A stretch of 49,883 bases of DNA from an uncultured Clostridia bacterium (GCA_944384265.1 CALWSR010000024.1:1-49883), one strand, 5' to 3'. Shown: positions 35,450 to 43,691, numbered from the stretch's first letter. Notes: generated by a model not told the origin, from the letters alone. Numbers and translations are program-made.

Positions 35450-36253
35450 TTATAAATCCATTGTGCCGGAACGAAAGCCAAATAAATCAACTGTAATATG
35501 TTTGAAGCCGAAATTTTGAAAATAATCACGCAGTTGTGTGATTTTTTCTGCAAAAAGAGGCATTTGTTCCGGTGAAATTTCAATGCGCAGTATATCTCCA
35601 TGTACACGTAAGCGAATTTGTTGAAAGCCAAGCTGTTCCAAAAAAAGCTCTCCTTGTTCGATTTTGGAAAGCAAGGCCGGCTCTAAGGCCATGCCATAGG
35701 CCAAACGGGTGGCCAGACAGGAGTTGGATGGACGGGAAGCAACAGAAAGCCCCAGCTCTTTTGCCAGAATACGCACTTGTTTTTTGGTAATATGCAGCTT
35801 TGCAAAAGGGCTGATGATGTGCAGCTCCTCCAATGCCTTTAAACCGGGACGGTAGACATGGAGGTCATCTTCATTTGTACCATCCAATACATAGGAACAA
35901 TGCTGCTGCTTTGCAAATGCTAAAAGCTTTGTAAACAAATATTTTTTGCATTGATAGCATCTGTCCCTTGGATTGTTTTGCAAAAGAGGATTTTCCAGCT
36001 CATTGACAGGCATCACAGAAAAAACAGCGCCGCATTCCTCTGCCACAAGCTGGGCTTGTGAAACATCTCCTTTGGCATGAAGAAATGTATCAAAAAAAAC
36101 GGCATATACTTTTTGCTGCTTTTGTTGTGCCAGCCCACAGGCAACTTTTAACAAAAGGCTGCTGTCCACTCCTCCTGAAAAGGCAACACAAATGCCTCCA
36201 TCTATGTATTTTTCAATTTCTTTTTCTAAAGCTTGTAAAATTTGATTAGACAT
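35450..36253 (-). CDS. larE: LarE, nickel-pincer cofactor sulfur insertase
   Basis: A 267-residue PP-loop ATPase that activates a carboxyl group of the LarB product and inserts sulfur. The N-terminal PP-loop is VAFSGGVDSSLLLK (SGGVDS at 26-31). C179 in RPSNSCLATRLAYG corresponds to the single Cys that is sacrificed in Lactobacillus LarE. Two further cysteines lie in a CxxC at 99-102 (DRCYQCKKYL); together the three could hold an iron-sulfur cluster as in cluster-type LarE, making the enzyme catalytic. That is inference. The gene overlaps the end of larC by 8 bases, with a weak ribosome binding site, so translational coupling is likely. Confidence 0.94.
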   Translation of the reverse strand: MSNQILQALEKEIEKYIDGGICVAFSGGVDSSLLLKVACGLAQQKQQKVYAVFFDTFLHAKGDVSQAQLVAEECGAVFSVMPVNELENPLLQNNPRDRCYQCKKYLFTKLLAFAKQQHCSYVLDGTNEDDLHVYRPGLKALEELHIISPFAKLHITKKQVRILAKELGLSVASRPSNSCLATRLAYGMALEPALLSKIEQGELFLEQLGFQQIRLRVHGDILRIEISPEQMPLFAEKITQLRDYFQNFGFKHITVDLFGFRSGTMDL

Positions 36254-37682
36254 GATTTTCTTTGGCAGAACAAAGTATGGTGTGATAAACGGTTTGAAAA
36301 TCCATATGATTTTGCTCTGCTAACTCCTTTACACTTTGATATTCTGGATAATAATATATACTTTGGTTATGCTGAACCTTTTTTACAATAGCATTACCGT
36401 AGGGTGTGGCAATGGTTTTGGTTTCTCTTGGCAGTGCAGTGCGTTTTAAGGCATAGCGTCTGATGCCAATGGTTGTAGTATGCATAAAAAGAATATGCTC
36501 CATTTCATTTATTTTTGCTGTGCTGCAAAGCACTGTTATAACAAATGCCGGTCTGTTCTTTTTTCCGTAAATGGGTGTAAAAAAAGCGTCATTTGCACCG
36601 GCTGAAAGCAATTTTTCCAGTACAAAGCCCAAACACTCTCCTGTGGCATCATCCACATTTGTTTCCAAAGCCCAAAGAGCTTCCTCTGTCTCAGAGGCAT
36701 CCTCCAGCAAAAAAATACGAAGCAAATTGGCATGGGGCAAATCCTTTTTGCCGGCTCCTATGCCTGTTTTTTTGATAGAATATTGTGCAGGAAGAGCTGT
36801 ACCATCATATAATGCTGCTGCAATGGCAATGCCTGTGGGTGTGACCAGCTCGGAGGGGGTTTGTGTAAAATGCAGTGGAATATGATATTTTTCTGCAATA
36901 TTTACCACAGCCGGCACAGGGACAGGCAATGAGCCATGCTGACAGTGTACATGGCCTGTCCCTTCATAAATGGGAGAAAAAACAGCATTTTGTATGCCCA
37001 GATTATCCAAACAAATGGCTGCGCCCACAATATCCACAATGGAGTCAATGGCTCCCACCTCATGAAAATGTACTTGCTCTAAAGGCACATGATGGGCCTT
37101 TGCCTCTGCTTCTGCCACAATATGAAATATTTTTTTTGCCAATGCTTTGGCAGAAGGTGTGATGGTGCTTTGGTCAATAATGGGCAGTATGTCGGCCAAT
37201 GTTCTGTGAAAAGAATGGGAATGATGATGTTTATGATTGTGATGATGTTCCTGTTCATGAATGTGTCCATGATGGAGATGGTGTTCCTGTTCATGAATAT
37301 GCTCATGATTGAGATGTTCCTGTTCATGAGTGTGTCCATGGTTGAGATGGTGTTCCTGTTCATGAATGTACTCATGATTGTGATGATGTTCCTGTTCATG
37401 AATATGCCCATGATTGTGATGTTCATGAATGTGTCCATGGTCATGATGATGCTCGTACTGCATGGTGGAAATAGTATTTTGTTCCAAAATAACATGAAAA
37501 TCACAGGCGGAAACACCGCATTTTGTTACAGTACCGATTTTTATGGTATAGCCGTCGATATGAAGACTTTCTAATCCTTCCTTCAGCACACGGGCATCGG
37601 CACCCAAATCCAGCAAAGCGGCAACGGTCATGTCACCGCTGATGCCTGAAAAGCATTGAAAATAAAATATAGGATATTGCAT
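36246..37682 (-). CDS. larC: LarC, nickel-pincer cofactor nickel insertase, with long His-rich insert
   Basis: A 478-residue LarC that inserts Ni into the pincer nucleotide using CTP. AGGAGG stands 5 nt before ATG 37682. Residues 1-70 (FQCFSGISGDMTVAALLDLGA) and 160-400 (VHFHEVGAIDSIVDIVGAA, TPTGIAIAAALYDG, ETNVDDATGECLGFVLEKLL, FFTPIYGKKNRPAFVITVLC) match the family. In Lactobacillus plantarum LarC is made by frameshifting between larC1 and larC2; here one continuous frame covers both. Between residues 77 and 159 is a histidine-rich insert built from repeats of about 12 residues around HIHEQEHHxNHG, plausibly a nickel reservoir. It is the first gene of larC-larE-larB. LarA is not in the window. 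Confidence 0.94.
   Translation of the reverse strand: MQYPIFYFQCFSGISGDMTVAALLDLGADARVLKEGLESLHIDGYTIKIGTVTKCGVSACDFHVILEQNTISTMQYEHHHDHGHIHEHHNHGHIHEQEHHHNHEYIHEQEHHLNHGHTHEQEHLNHEHIHEQEHHLHHGHIHEQEHHHNHKHHHSHSFHRTLADILPIIDQSTITPSAKALAKKIFHIVAEAEAKAHHVPLEQVHFHEVGAIDSIVDIVGAAICLDNLGIQNAVFSPIYEGTGHVHCQHGSLPVPVPAVVNIAEKYHIPLHFTQTPSELVTPTGIAIAAALYDGTALPAQYSIKKTGIGAGKKDLPHANLLRIFLLEDASETEEALWALETNVDDATGECLGFVLEKLLSAGANDAFFTPIYGKKNRPAFVITVLCSTAKINEMEHILFMHTTTIGIRRYALKRTALPRETKTIATPYGNAIVKKVQHNQSIYYYPEYQSVKELAEQNHMDFQTVYHTILCSAKENHV
37225..37460 (-). repeat. In-frame tandem repeat inside larC
   Basis: Degenerate repeat units of 33-42 bases around CCTGTTCATGAAT(A/G)TG on the plus strand (each coding His-rich peptides on the minus strand), six or more copies. 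Length steps keep the frame, so the tract can grow or shrink by slippage or recombination without breaking larC. Confidence 0.8.
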
Positions 37683-38003
37683 GATGACCTCCTAAAAACC
37701 ACATTTGAACATATGTTTCTAAATGTGCAAAAATGAAAAGATATGGATATACAAATGCTCTTCCTCTGCATGGATATGTAGAAGTGGAATCTATTTCAGA
37801 GGAAGAGCCTATGATTTTATGGCTTTTGATGCTTGATAGCGGAAAAAGGCTTTTTTTGAAAAATAACAGCCTATACATCAAAATGGATAACGGCCTCAGT
37901 TTTTGGATAGGGCATATGCAGAAAGCGTCATTTTGCAAAAAATATGATTGACTGTATCAAAGGCTTTCTGTTTTATAAAAGCTTAAATTTCTTTATAAAA
38001 AGC
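37683..38003. other. Spacer upstream of larC with a 12-base inverted repeat and a possible small frame
   Basis: A perfect inverted repeat, GCTCTTCCTCTG (37757-37768) and CAGAGGAAGAGC (37797-37808), encloses a 28-nt loop about 80 bases before larC. On the plus strand the same bases lie in a 72-codon frame (37733-37951, MKRYGYTNALPLHGYVEVES, later RLFLKNNSLYIKMDNGLSFW) that is protein-like but has no ribosome binding site. The hairpin could be a regulatory leader of larC, or the frame a relic; neither is certain. At 37976-38012 the end of the DUF362 gene is duplicated (TATAAAAAGCTTAAATTTC twice). Confidence 0.4.
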
Positions 38004-39116
38004 TTAAATTTCAATAAGCTCATAATCCTGCCGGCCAATACCCAGCTTTTGGGCGTGTTCTACACAGGAACGCCAGTCTGTGTCGGGAGAAACCATATGA
38101 AAGTGGTCTCCGCTGCAAGCATGTGCATTGAGATGCTCTTCCAAAATACTGCCGGCAGAAACAGGCTGCTTATTGACTGCATCTGCACAGGCAACGTCCA
38201 ATGCAACAGGGTCAAAGGATGCAAACATACCCACATCAGGTACAATGGCAACATCGTTTTCTGCATGACAGTCACAGAAAGGGGAAACATCCATGACAAG
38301 GCTGATGTGGAAATGTGGTCTGTCTTTTAACACAGCAAGAGAATATTCTGCCATTTTTTTGTTCATAATGTCAAGGGCTTCATCATTTTTGGCATAAATG
38401 GCGTCATGTGGACAGATACCGATACATCTTCCGCAGCCTACACATTTATTGTGGTCTATGGAAGCTTTTTTGTTGGTGATGGTGATGGCACTGTGGGCGC
38501 AGATTTTTTGGCACATACCACAGCCTACACAGCTTTTTTCTTTTACAAGAGGCTTTCCTGCACTGTGCATTTCCATTTTGCCTGCACGGGAGCCGCAGCC
38601 CATGCCGATATTTTTTAATGCGCCGCCAAAGCCTGCCATTTCATGGCCTTTAAAGTGATTTAATGATATGAAAATGTCAGCATCCATCACAGCACGACCG
38701 ATTTTTGCCTCTTTGACATATTCTCCGTCAACAGGCACCAATGCCTCATCTGTTCCCTTTAATCCGTCACCTATGATGATGTGACAGCCGGTTGAAAAAG
38801 GAGAAAAGCCATTGAGATATGCAGAGTCGATATGGTCCAGCGCATTTTTTCTGCCGCCTACATAAAGTGTGTTACAGTCTGTTAAAAAAGGCTTTCCGCC
38901 CAGCTCTTTTACCACATCTACAACCGTTTTTGCATAGTTTGGACGGATATAAGCAAGATTGCCCGGCTCTCCAAAATGGATTTTGATGGCAACATATTTT
39001 TTTTCAAAATCAATGCTGCCAATGCCTGCTGTTTTCATAAGACGTGCAAGCTTTTGCTGTAAATTCATGCCCGGCTTTGCACGAAGATTTGTAAAATATA
39101 CTTTTGATTTTTCCAT
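38004..39116 (-). CDS. DUF362 domain protein with two 4Fe-4S clusters
   Basis: A 370-residue cytoplasmic iron-sulfur protein. AAGGAGG lies 10 nt before ATG 39116. Residues about 40-185 form the DUF362 domain (YVAIKIHFGEPGNLAYIRPNYAK, HIIIGDGLKGTDE, LNHFKGHEMAGFGGALKNIGMGCGSRAGK). Residues 190-250 carry a bacterial-type ferredoxin pair, CVGCGMCQKICAHSAI and CVGCGRCIGICPHDAI, each a CxxCxxCxxxC motif. The C-terminal third (MDVSPFCDCHAENDVAIVPD, FDPVALDVACADAVN) is also DUF362-like. The family is redox-associated but its reaction is not established. It lies 320 bases upstream of larC in the same direction, so a link with nickel-cofactor genes is possible but unproven. Confidence 0.88.
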   Translation of the reverse strand: MEKSKVYFTNLRAKPGMNLQQKLARLMKTAGIGSIDFEKKYVAIKIHFGEPGNLAYIRPNYAKTVVDVVKELGGKPFLTDCNTLYVGGRKNALDHIDSAYLNGFSPFSTGCHIIIGDGLKGTDEALVPVDGEYVKEAKIGRAVMDADIFISLNHFKGHEMAGFGGALKNIGMGCGSRAGKMEMHSAGKPLVKEKSCVGCGMCQKICAHSAITITNKKASIDHNKCVGCGRCIGICPHDAIYAKNDEALDIMNKKMAEYSLAVLKDRPHFHISLVMDVSPFCDCHAENDVAIVPDVGMFASFDPVALDVACADAVNKQPVSAGSILEEHLNAHACSGDHFHMVSPDTDWRSCVEHAQKLGIGRQDYELIEI

Positions 39117-39409
39117 AAGTATGAAACCTCCTTAAAATCCTTCAATTTGATAAAAAATCCTGTATATGATAAAAAACAGGAAGCATCTATCAAAAATATT
39201 TTATCAATATTGTTAAAAAATAGCAATAAGCTAAAAAGCCACAGCCAAAAAAGCTGTGACTTTTTTAAATAAACGCTTTCACAACGAATGCTGAAAAGTG
39301 GATTTTTCAGCTCGCCTTTGGGGGGATGAAAAGCTTAAGCTATAAAAAACAGTTTATCACATAAAAGGCAAGTGTGCAAGTATGGATTTATGATGAGGGA
39401 TAATAAATT
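39117..39409. other. Spacer between DUF362 gene and IS remnant
   Basis: Contains the bidirectional terminator-like hairpin at 39233-39266 and the leader of the DUF362 gene. No gene. Since the hairpin is upstream of the minus-strand DUF362 gene and no plus-strand gene ends here, it probably belonged to a gene displaced or erased around the IS insertion. Confidence 0.4.
39233..39266. terminator. Bidirectional terminator-like hairpin without an adjacent gene end
   Basis: AAAAAGCCACAGC and GCTGTGACTTTTTT around CAAAAAA, with A- and T-runs on both sides (one mismatch in the stem). Confidence 0.6.
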
Positions 39410-40434
39410 TGTAGGATTACAATATATATGTTACAACTGAATATTTAAAATGGGGCAATACATCTTCTGTGTTATATTTTTAGCTGCTACACCAAAACAA
39501 ACAAGAAAGGATGTATTCCCCCATGGCTAGTATAACACAAGATATGAGATTTTGTCTATCACTCATCAAGTATGCCCAGAGGTTTGGCGTTACTGCCCTC
39601 AAATACAAAACCAATCGCCAGTACATTTACCGCTGGAAGAAAGGCTATGATGGCTCCGGGACAAATCCAGACGCCCTCACCATCATTCCAATCCATATGC
39701 ACCGCAAGAGAGCAAACTGATACGGAATATGGGCAGACGCAATGCTAACGCCAGCATCCTTTGGTGCAAACTCCGCCAGAGTGGTTATACCCCTTCCCAT
39801 TCCCAGGGATACCGTTTCCTCAAAAAATAGGGCATTATGGCTGTTCCCCCTCCCAATCCAAAGTATATTCCAAAGCCCTACGAAAAAATGGACTATCCCG
39901 GCTTTCAGGTGGATGTAAAATTTGTCCTTCCGCCTGCTTGAAAAACAGTAACGTAATCGGAAAATAGTTCTTCCAGTACATGGCCATTGATGAATACTCC
40001 CGCTGGCGTTTTGTGGAGGTGTTTGAAGAACACAACACCTATTCTTCCCCTCAGTTTGTGGAAAGGCCTTTCCCTGCACCATTGAATGTATCCAGACAGA
40101 TAATGGCACAGAATTTGCCAACCGCTTTACTACCCACAGGGAAAAGCCTACTCTTTTCCAAAAACATCTGCAAATGCATGGGATTTGCCAAAAAGTTATC
40201 CGGCCCTTCACACCTCGGCACAACGGCAAGGTAGAACGCAGCCATAGAAAGGACAACGAGCGGTTCCATACGACCCACCTGTTTTATTTTTTTGAGGACT
40301 TTGCCAATCAGCTGAAGGCCCATAAACATAGGCGTTATAACAGCCTTCTCATGGGGCTGCCGGAATGAAAAGCACACCATGAGGTATTTTAGTAATATTT
40401 ATGGTCAGTGTAACAAAGCTTTGACAAACCTACG
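39410..40434 (+). mobile_element. Degraded IS element, DDE transposase, copy 1
   Basis: About 1.02 kb with short ends TGTAGGATTAC (39410) and the inverse CAAACCTAC (ends 40433). It contains one transposase gene (starting at 39523, MASITQDMRFCLSLIKYAQR) broken by several frameshifts and in-frame stops. Recoverable pieces: N-terminal HTH (NRQYIYRWKKGYDG), RDKSRRPH and LIRNMGRRNANASIL in another frame, MDYPGFQVDVKF with the first catalytic Asp, AIDEYSRWRFVEVFEEHNTY, IQTDNGTEFANRF with the second Asp, and PFTPRHNGKVERSHRKDNER with the Glu. This is the integrase-type (rve) transposase common in Clostridia (IS3/IS481-like). It cannot make an intact protein. Confidence 0.85.
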
Positions 40435-40954
40435 GATTTATGCTGAAGTATAGCAACAATAGTTTTAAAATCAAAAACAATGGATGAAAATAAAAAGCAG
40501 ATATGGGATTTTGTAACCATTGGCAAAAAGGAATCATATAAATAATATCATCAATTTAAGTGATATATATGATTTTATTTGAAAACCCTGGCTTTGAAAT
40601 CTCTTTATGATAAAAATAAAATCATAATATAAAAAGCCAGAGCAAACGAATGTATTTTATGTGGAAAAGATAGAGCAGGCAACAAAATGTCCATTTAGCT
40701 TGGCGAAAAATGAAGCTCAGGTATTTTGGCATGAATATAGGAAAACAGTCTGTTAAAATGGGCAATGCTACTTTTAATATGATATGAAAAATATAAATCA
40801 TATCAAATAGCACAATATTTTCAAAAACAATATGGATTGAAAATGTTATACAAATAAAAAATGAGCAATACTTCAAAAATAATATTTTGCATGGTGAAGA
40901 GAAAATGGTTTTGTGTGCAGCCAAAAAAATAAAATATCAGATATGGTCAATAAA
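40435..40954. other. Gene-free spacer between IS remnant and rsiV
   Basis: No gene is supported; a 100-codon minus-strand frame is Phe/Ile-rich and lacks a ribosome binding site. A long-range stem (CTGGCTTT 40588-40595 with AAAGCCAG 40633-40640, and an inner ATGAT/ATCAT) is present. Confidence 0.45.
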
Positions 40955-40992
40955 AGCAAAAAAATAGAAACAGCCACGAAAAGCGGCTGTTT
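40955..40992 (-). terminator. Terminator of the sigma/RsiV operon
   Basis: Minus strand: AAACAGCC, 9-nt loop, GGCTGTTT, then CTATTTTTTT. It lies 85 bases after the rsiV stop codon. Confidence 0.8.
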
Positions 40993-41076
40993 GGTATGAA
41001 AGCTTTTGTATTTTTTTGCAGTCAAAAGACAGTGCCATAATATGCTGAAATCATTTATATTGGGAGGAGGTGTCTT

Positions 41077-42567
41077 TTAGAGCAAAATATCTGAAATGAT
41101 ATTTTGGGGAATTTCAAAGCAAGGGCTTCCTGAGGAGCCGGGACCCACCTCATATTTGTCAAAGCATACCACAATATTGCCGGAGGCATTGATAAAAAAG
41201 GGCTGATCCTCTGCAATCCCTTGAAAGCTCCAATCGGGTACAGCTTCATAATCTACCCAGTAAAAATTTTCACCTGAGGCATTTTGACGACGCATTTCTT
41301 GAATAATATATTCACTGATGGGGGTAACATAATCTGCCCCTTTTTGAAACAAATCAGACAATGCAAGCAATGTATTGCTGTGTTTGTCTATGGTATAATA
41401 TTTTTGCATAAACAATGTATTTGTTGTGCTGACAGTATAAATTTGTATGGATAAATAATCCTCTGTATTTGTATGAACGGTATAGCTGGAAAGAATGCCC
41501 ATATGAGGATCATTTTCAGAAAACATGGCTGCATCCTTTTCAAAGCTTTCTGCCACACTTTGGCCATATTGCTGAAAATCCTCTGAAAGCTTTTGTATCA
41601 ATGCCTGCTCTGAAAGCTGCTCCGATTGTTGTGAAGCAGATTGTGTATCCATGCTGTTTGACTGTACTGGTGTGGCTAAAATATTTTTAATTATATTTTG
41701 AGGAATTTCAAAGCAAGGGCTTCCTGAGGACCCGGGGCCTACCTCATATTCTTGAAAGCATATGACAATGTTTCCTGATTCATTGATATAAAAGGGCTGA
41801 TTTGGGTCAATAAAACGGAAATTCCAGTCAGGCACATCTTCATAATCAATCCAGTAAAAATTTTCACCTGATGCATTTTGACGGCGCATTTCTTGAGCAA
41901 TATATTCACTGATAGGAGTAATATAGTCTGCACCCTCTTGAAATAATTCAGGCAGTGTTACAAGTGCATTGGTATGTTTATCAATGGTGTAATATTTATG
42001 TATTTCAGAAGAGGAGCCGGCAATGTTTGTAACAAAGATATCTAATGACAAATAGTCCTCTGTGTTTGTTTTCACCTGATAGTCAGAAAAAATACCCATA
42101 TGCGGTTCGTCCTGTGGAAAAGCAGACTGCAAGTCCTCCACATCTTTTTCAAAATTTTCAATAATTTTGGCAGAATACTCTTGAAATTCTTTATTTAAGG
42201 CTTGTTCCAGCTCTTTGTTGGAAAGTCCTGTGATTTCCGGTGTGACCACCTCTGCCTCCATATTTCCCTGAGAAAATTCATATTTATGAAATGTCAATAC
42301 ATTTACAACACTGCTCATGCCGGGAAGCTCTGAAACAGTAGCGGCAAAGGCAGGACTCATATTTAATGTGCCTATAAAACCAACCACAGCAATGGCAAAA
42401 CCGGCGGCAATGGCATGGAAGCTTTTTTTGTGCTTTTGAAACCAGTTTTGATTTGACTGCTCCAAATTAGGTGTCTGCTCCAAAAGTGTGTTGATTTTTT
42501 GACGAAATGCTTCAGAGGGCTGTATAGATTCATATTCTTTTTTAAGCACTTCTAATTTTTTATTCAT
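41077..42567 (-). CDS. rsiV: RsiV-like anti-sigma factor with tandem-duplicated sensor domain
   Basis: A 496-residue membrane anti-sigma factor. Residues 1-47 are cytoplasmic (sigma-binding), 48-68 a single membrane helix (FHAIAAGFAIAVVGFIGTLN), the rest is extracellular. The family's DUF4163/DUF3298 sensor appears twice: residues about 122-297 and 322-496. The copies share long identical blocks (EYSAKIIENFEKD versus QYGQSVAESFEKD; HMGI, NTEDYLS, KYYTIDKH, EMRRQNASGENFYW, then YEVGPGSSGSPCFEIPQNII). In Bacillus subtilis and Clostridioides difficile RsiV has one such domain, which binds lysozyme and triggers regulated proteolysis releasing SigV. The duplication is therefore unusual. The gene overlaps the sigma gene by four bases. 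Confidence 0.88.
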   Translation of the reverse strand: MNKKLEVLKKEYESIQPSEAFRQKINTLLEQTPNLEQSNQNWFQKHKKSFHAIAAGFAIAVVGFIGTLNMSPAFAATVSELPGMSSVVNVLTFHKYEFSQGNMEAEVVTPEITGLSNKELEQALNKEFQEYSAKIIENFEKDVEDLQSAFPQDEPHMGIFSDYQVKTNTEDYLSLDIFVTNIAGSSSEIHKYYTIDKHTNALVTLPELFQEGADYITPISEYIAQEMRRQNASGENFYWIDYEDVPDWNFRFIDPNQPFYINESGNIVICFQEYEVGPGSSGSPCFEIPQNIIKNILATPVQSNSMDTQSASQQSEQLSEQALIQKLSEDFQQYGQSVAESFEKDAAMFSENDPHMGILSSYTVHTNTEDYLSIQIYTVSTTNTLFMQKYYTIDKHSNTLLALSDLFQKGADYVTPISEYIIQEMRRQNASGENFYWVDYEAVPDWSFQGIAEDQPFFINASGNIVVCFDKYEVGPGSSGSPCFEIPQNIISDILL

Positions 42568-43046
42568 GATATTTCCTCCAATTCTATTTTCAATAATGAG
42601 AGTCCTCTATAAAGGCGAGATTTTATGGTGTTGATATTTTCTTCTAATGTATATGCAATTTCTTGCAAAGTCATATCTTCAAAAAAACGCAGCACCAAAA
42701 CAGTTCTGTATTTTTCATCCATTTTTTCAATGATTTCATGCAAATCCATGTTTTCAAACTGCTCTTCAAATGAAATAGCACCGGATTGTTCCCCTTGGTC
42801 AGTAAAGGGAATAACTTGGTTTTCTTTTTTGAGATAAGACAGTGCTGTGTTTATGATAATACGATAAAACCATGTTTTGATATAATTGGGGTTTTTTAAG
42901 GTATGTATATTTTTTAGCGCTTTCAGCACACTTTCGCTGACTACATCCTCGGACATAGCCTGATTTTTGGTATAGGTGTATGCAAAGCGATAAGCATTAT
43001 CTAATTGTTGTGTAATCAGTTGCTCCAACAGCTGTCGGTTGTTCAT
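42564..43046 (-). CDS. sigV: ECF sigma factor (SigV-like)
   Basis: A 160-residue group 4 sigma factor. AAAGGAG stands 7 nt before ATG 43046. Region 2 spans residues 15-75 (AYRFAYTYTKNQAMSEDVVSESVLKALKNIHTLKN, then IKTWFYRIIINTALSYLKK), and region 4 residues 105-155 (MDEKYRTVLVLRFFEDMTLQEIAYTL, NTIKSRLYRGLSLLK). The SigV name is inferred from the RsiV partner overlapping its 3' end. It would direct a lysozyme- or envelope-stress regulon, including its own operon; a matching promoter lies at 43082-43110. Confidence 0.88.
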   Translation of the reverse strand: MNNRQLLEQLITQQLDNAYRFAYTYTKNQAMSEDVVSESVLKALKNIHTLKNPNYIKTWFYRIIINTALSYLKKENQVIPFTDQGEQSGAISFEEQFENMDLHEIIEKMDEKYRTVLVLRFFEDMTLQEIAYTLEENINTIKSRLYRGLSLLKIELEEIS

Positions 43047-43081
43047 AAAAAAGCTCCTTTCCTATTTTTTGAATTCATAGA

Positions 43082-43110
43082 TTAGACAAAATCAAAATAG
43101 AAAAAGTTTC
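43082..43110 (-). promoter_or_regulatory. Candidate ECF autoregulatory promoter of sigV-rsiV
   Basis: Minus strand: AGAAAC (-35 type, ending 43106), 17 nt, TGTCTAA (-10 type, 43088-43082). The layout resembles the TGAAAC/CGTC promoters of SigV-like factors and lies about 35 bases before the sigma start. Confidence 0.45.
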
Positions 43111-43485
43111 TTAAAATAATAAAAAATTTTATAAAAAAGAAATGCTGAAATATTTTCACTTTTAAAAAAGTAAAAAGAGGGACTTGAAGACTTTTGCTGT
43201 TATAAACTGCGTTGTTTGTTGGTGTTTTGGTGCAGAAAAGCAAAGAGGAGATAAAAATGTTGAAAGAAAAGGGAACAAGGGGGAAGGTTTAGGAGTTGAG
43301 GGAAATGCCTATCTGTTTATTGGTATTTTGATATTGGAGAAAAAATAAAAAATGTAAAGAAAAAAAGGAAAATGAAATAAAAAAATTTAGCAGTGGGAAA
43401 GCCATTATACCGTTTATTGGTATTTTGGTGCGAATGCCCGAAAAAACAAAACTATGAGAAACAAAAAAGGAAAACAGACAATAAA
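43111..43485. other. Spacer with degenerate 100-base tandem repeats
   Basis: Three units begin GTTTrTTGGTrTTTTG at 43214, 43315 and 43412 (spacings 101 and 97). Units 1 and 2 also share a later block, TTTAGsAGTkGrGrAA, and A-rich middles. No coding frame or recognised family. The promoter of the sigma gene lies at its left edge. Confidence 0.55.
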
Positions 43486-43686
43486 CTTCCCCTTGCAATG
43501 CAAGGGGAAGCAGAAGCTCCATGGGATAAAAGCCTTGAAACTCCTGCTTTTCCTCTCCGGCAATGAATTCCGACTGGGGATTTTACTTGGAAAATTTTTC
43601 GTTTCCCAACCCTTCTCGCACTCTTGAAAAAAATATTAAATCTAGTTTTTCCACAGCTTGATTCCCTCTGCAATGCAAAGGGAAGG
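43486..43686 (-). repeat. Dispersed intergenic repeat A, copy 2, bounded by palindromes
   Basis: The core 43510-43650 is the reverse complement of 15700-15827. It is bordered by two near-perfect palindromes, CTTCCCCTTGCA-A-TGCAAGGGGAAG (43486-43510) and TTCCCTCTGCA-A-TGCAAAGGGAA (43662-43685), which may act as the ends of a MITE-like element. The right palindrome lies only 6 bases from the tyrS stop and could end that transcript. Confidence 0.65.
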
Positions 43687-43691
43687 CTATA

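Noticed and set aside
37205..37470. CRISPR-like periodicity
   Set aside because: The repeats are adjacent, in frame inside larC, and encode the His-rich insert; there are no unique spacers.
37079..37574. Met/Val-rich frames opposite the larC His tract
   Set aside because: They are shadow frames of the His-codon repeats.
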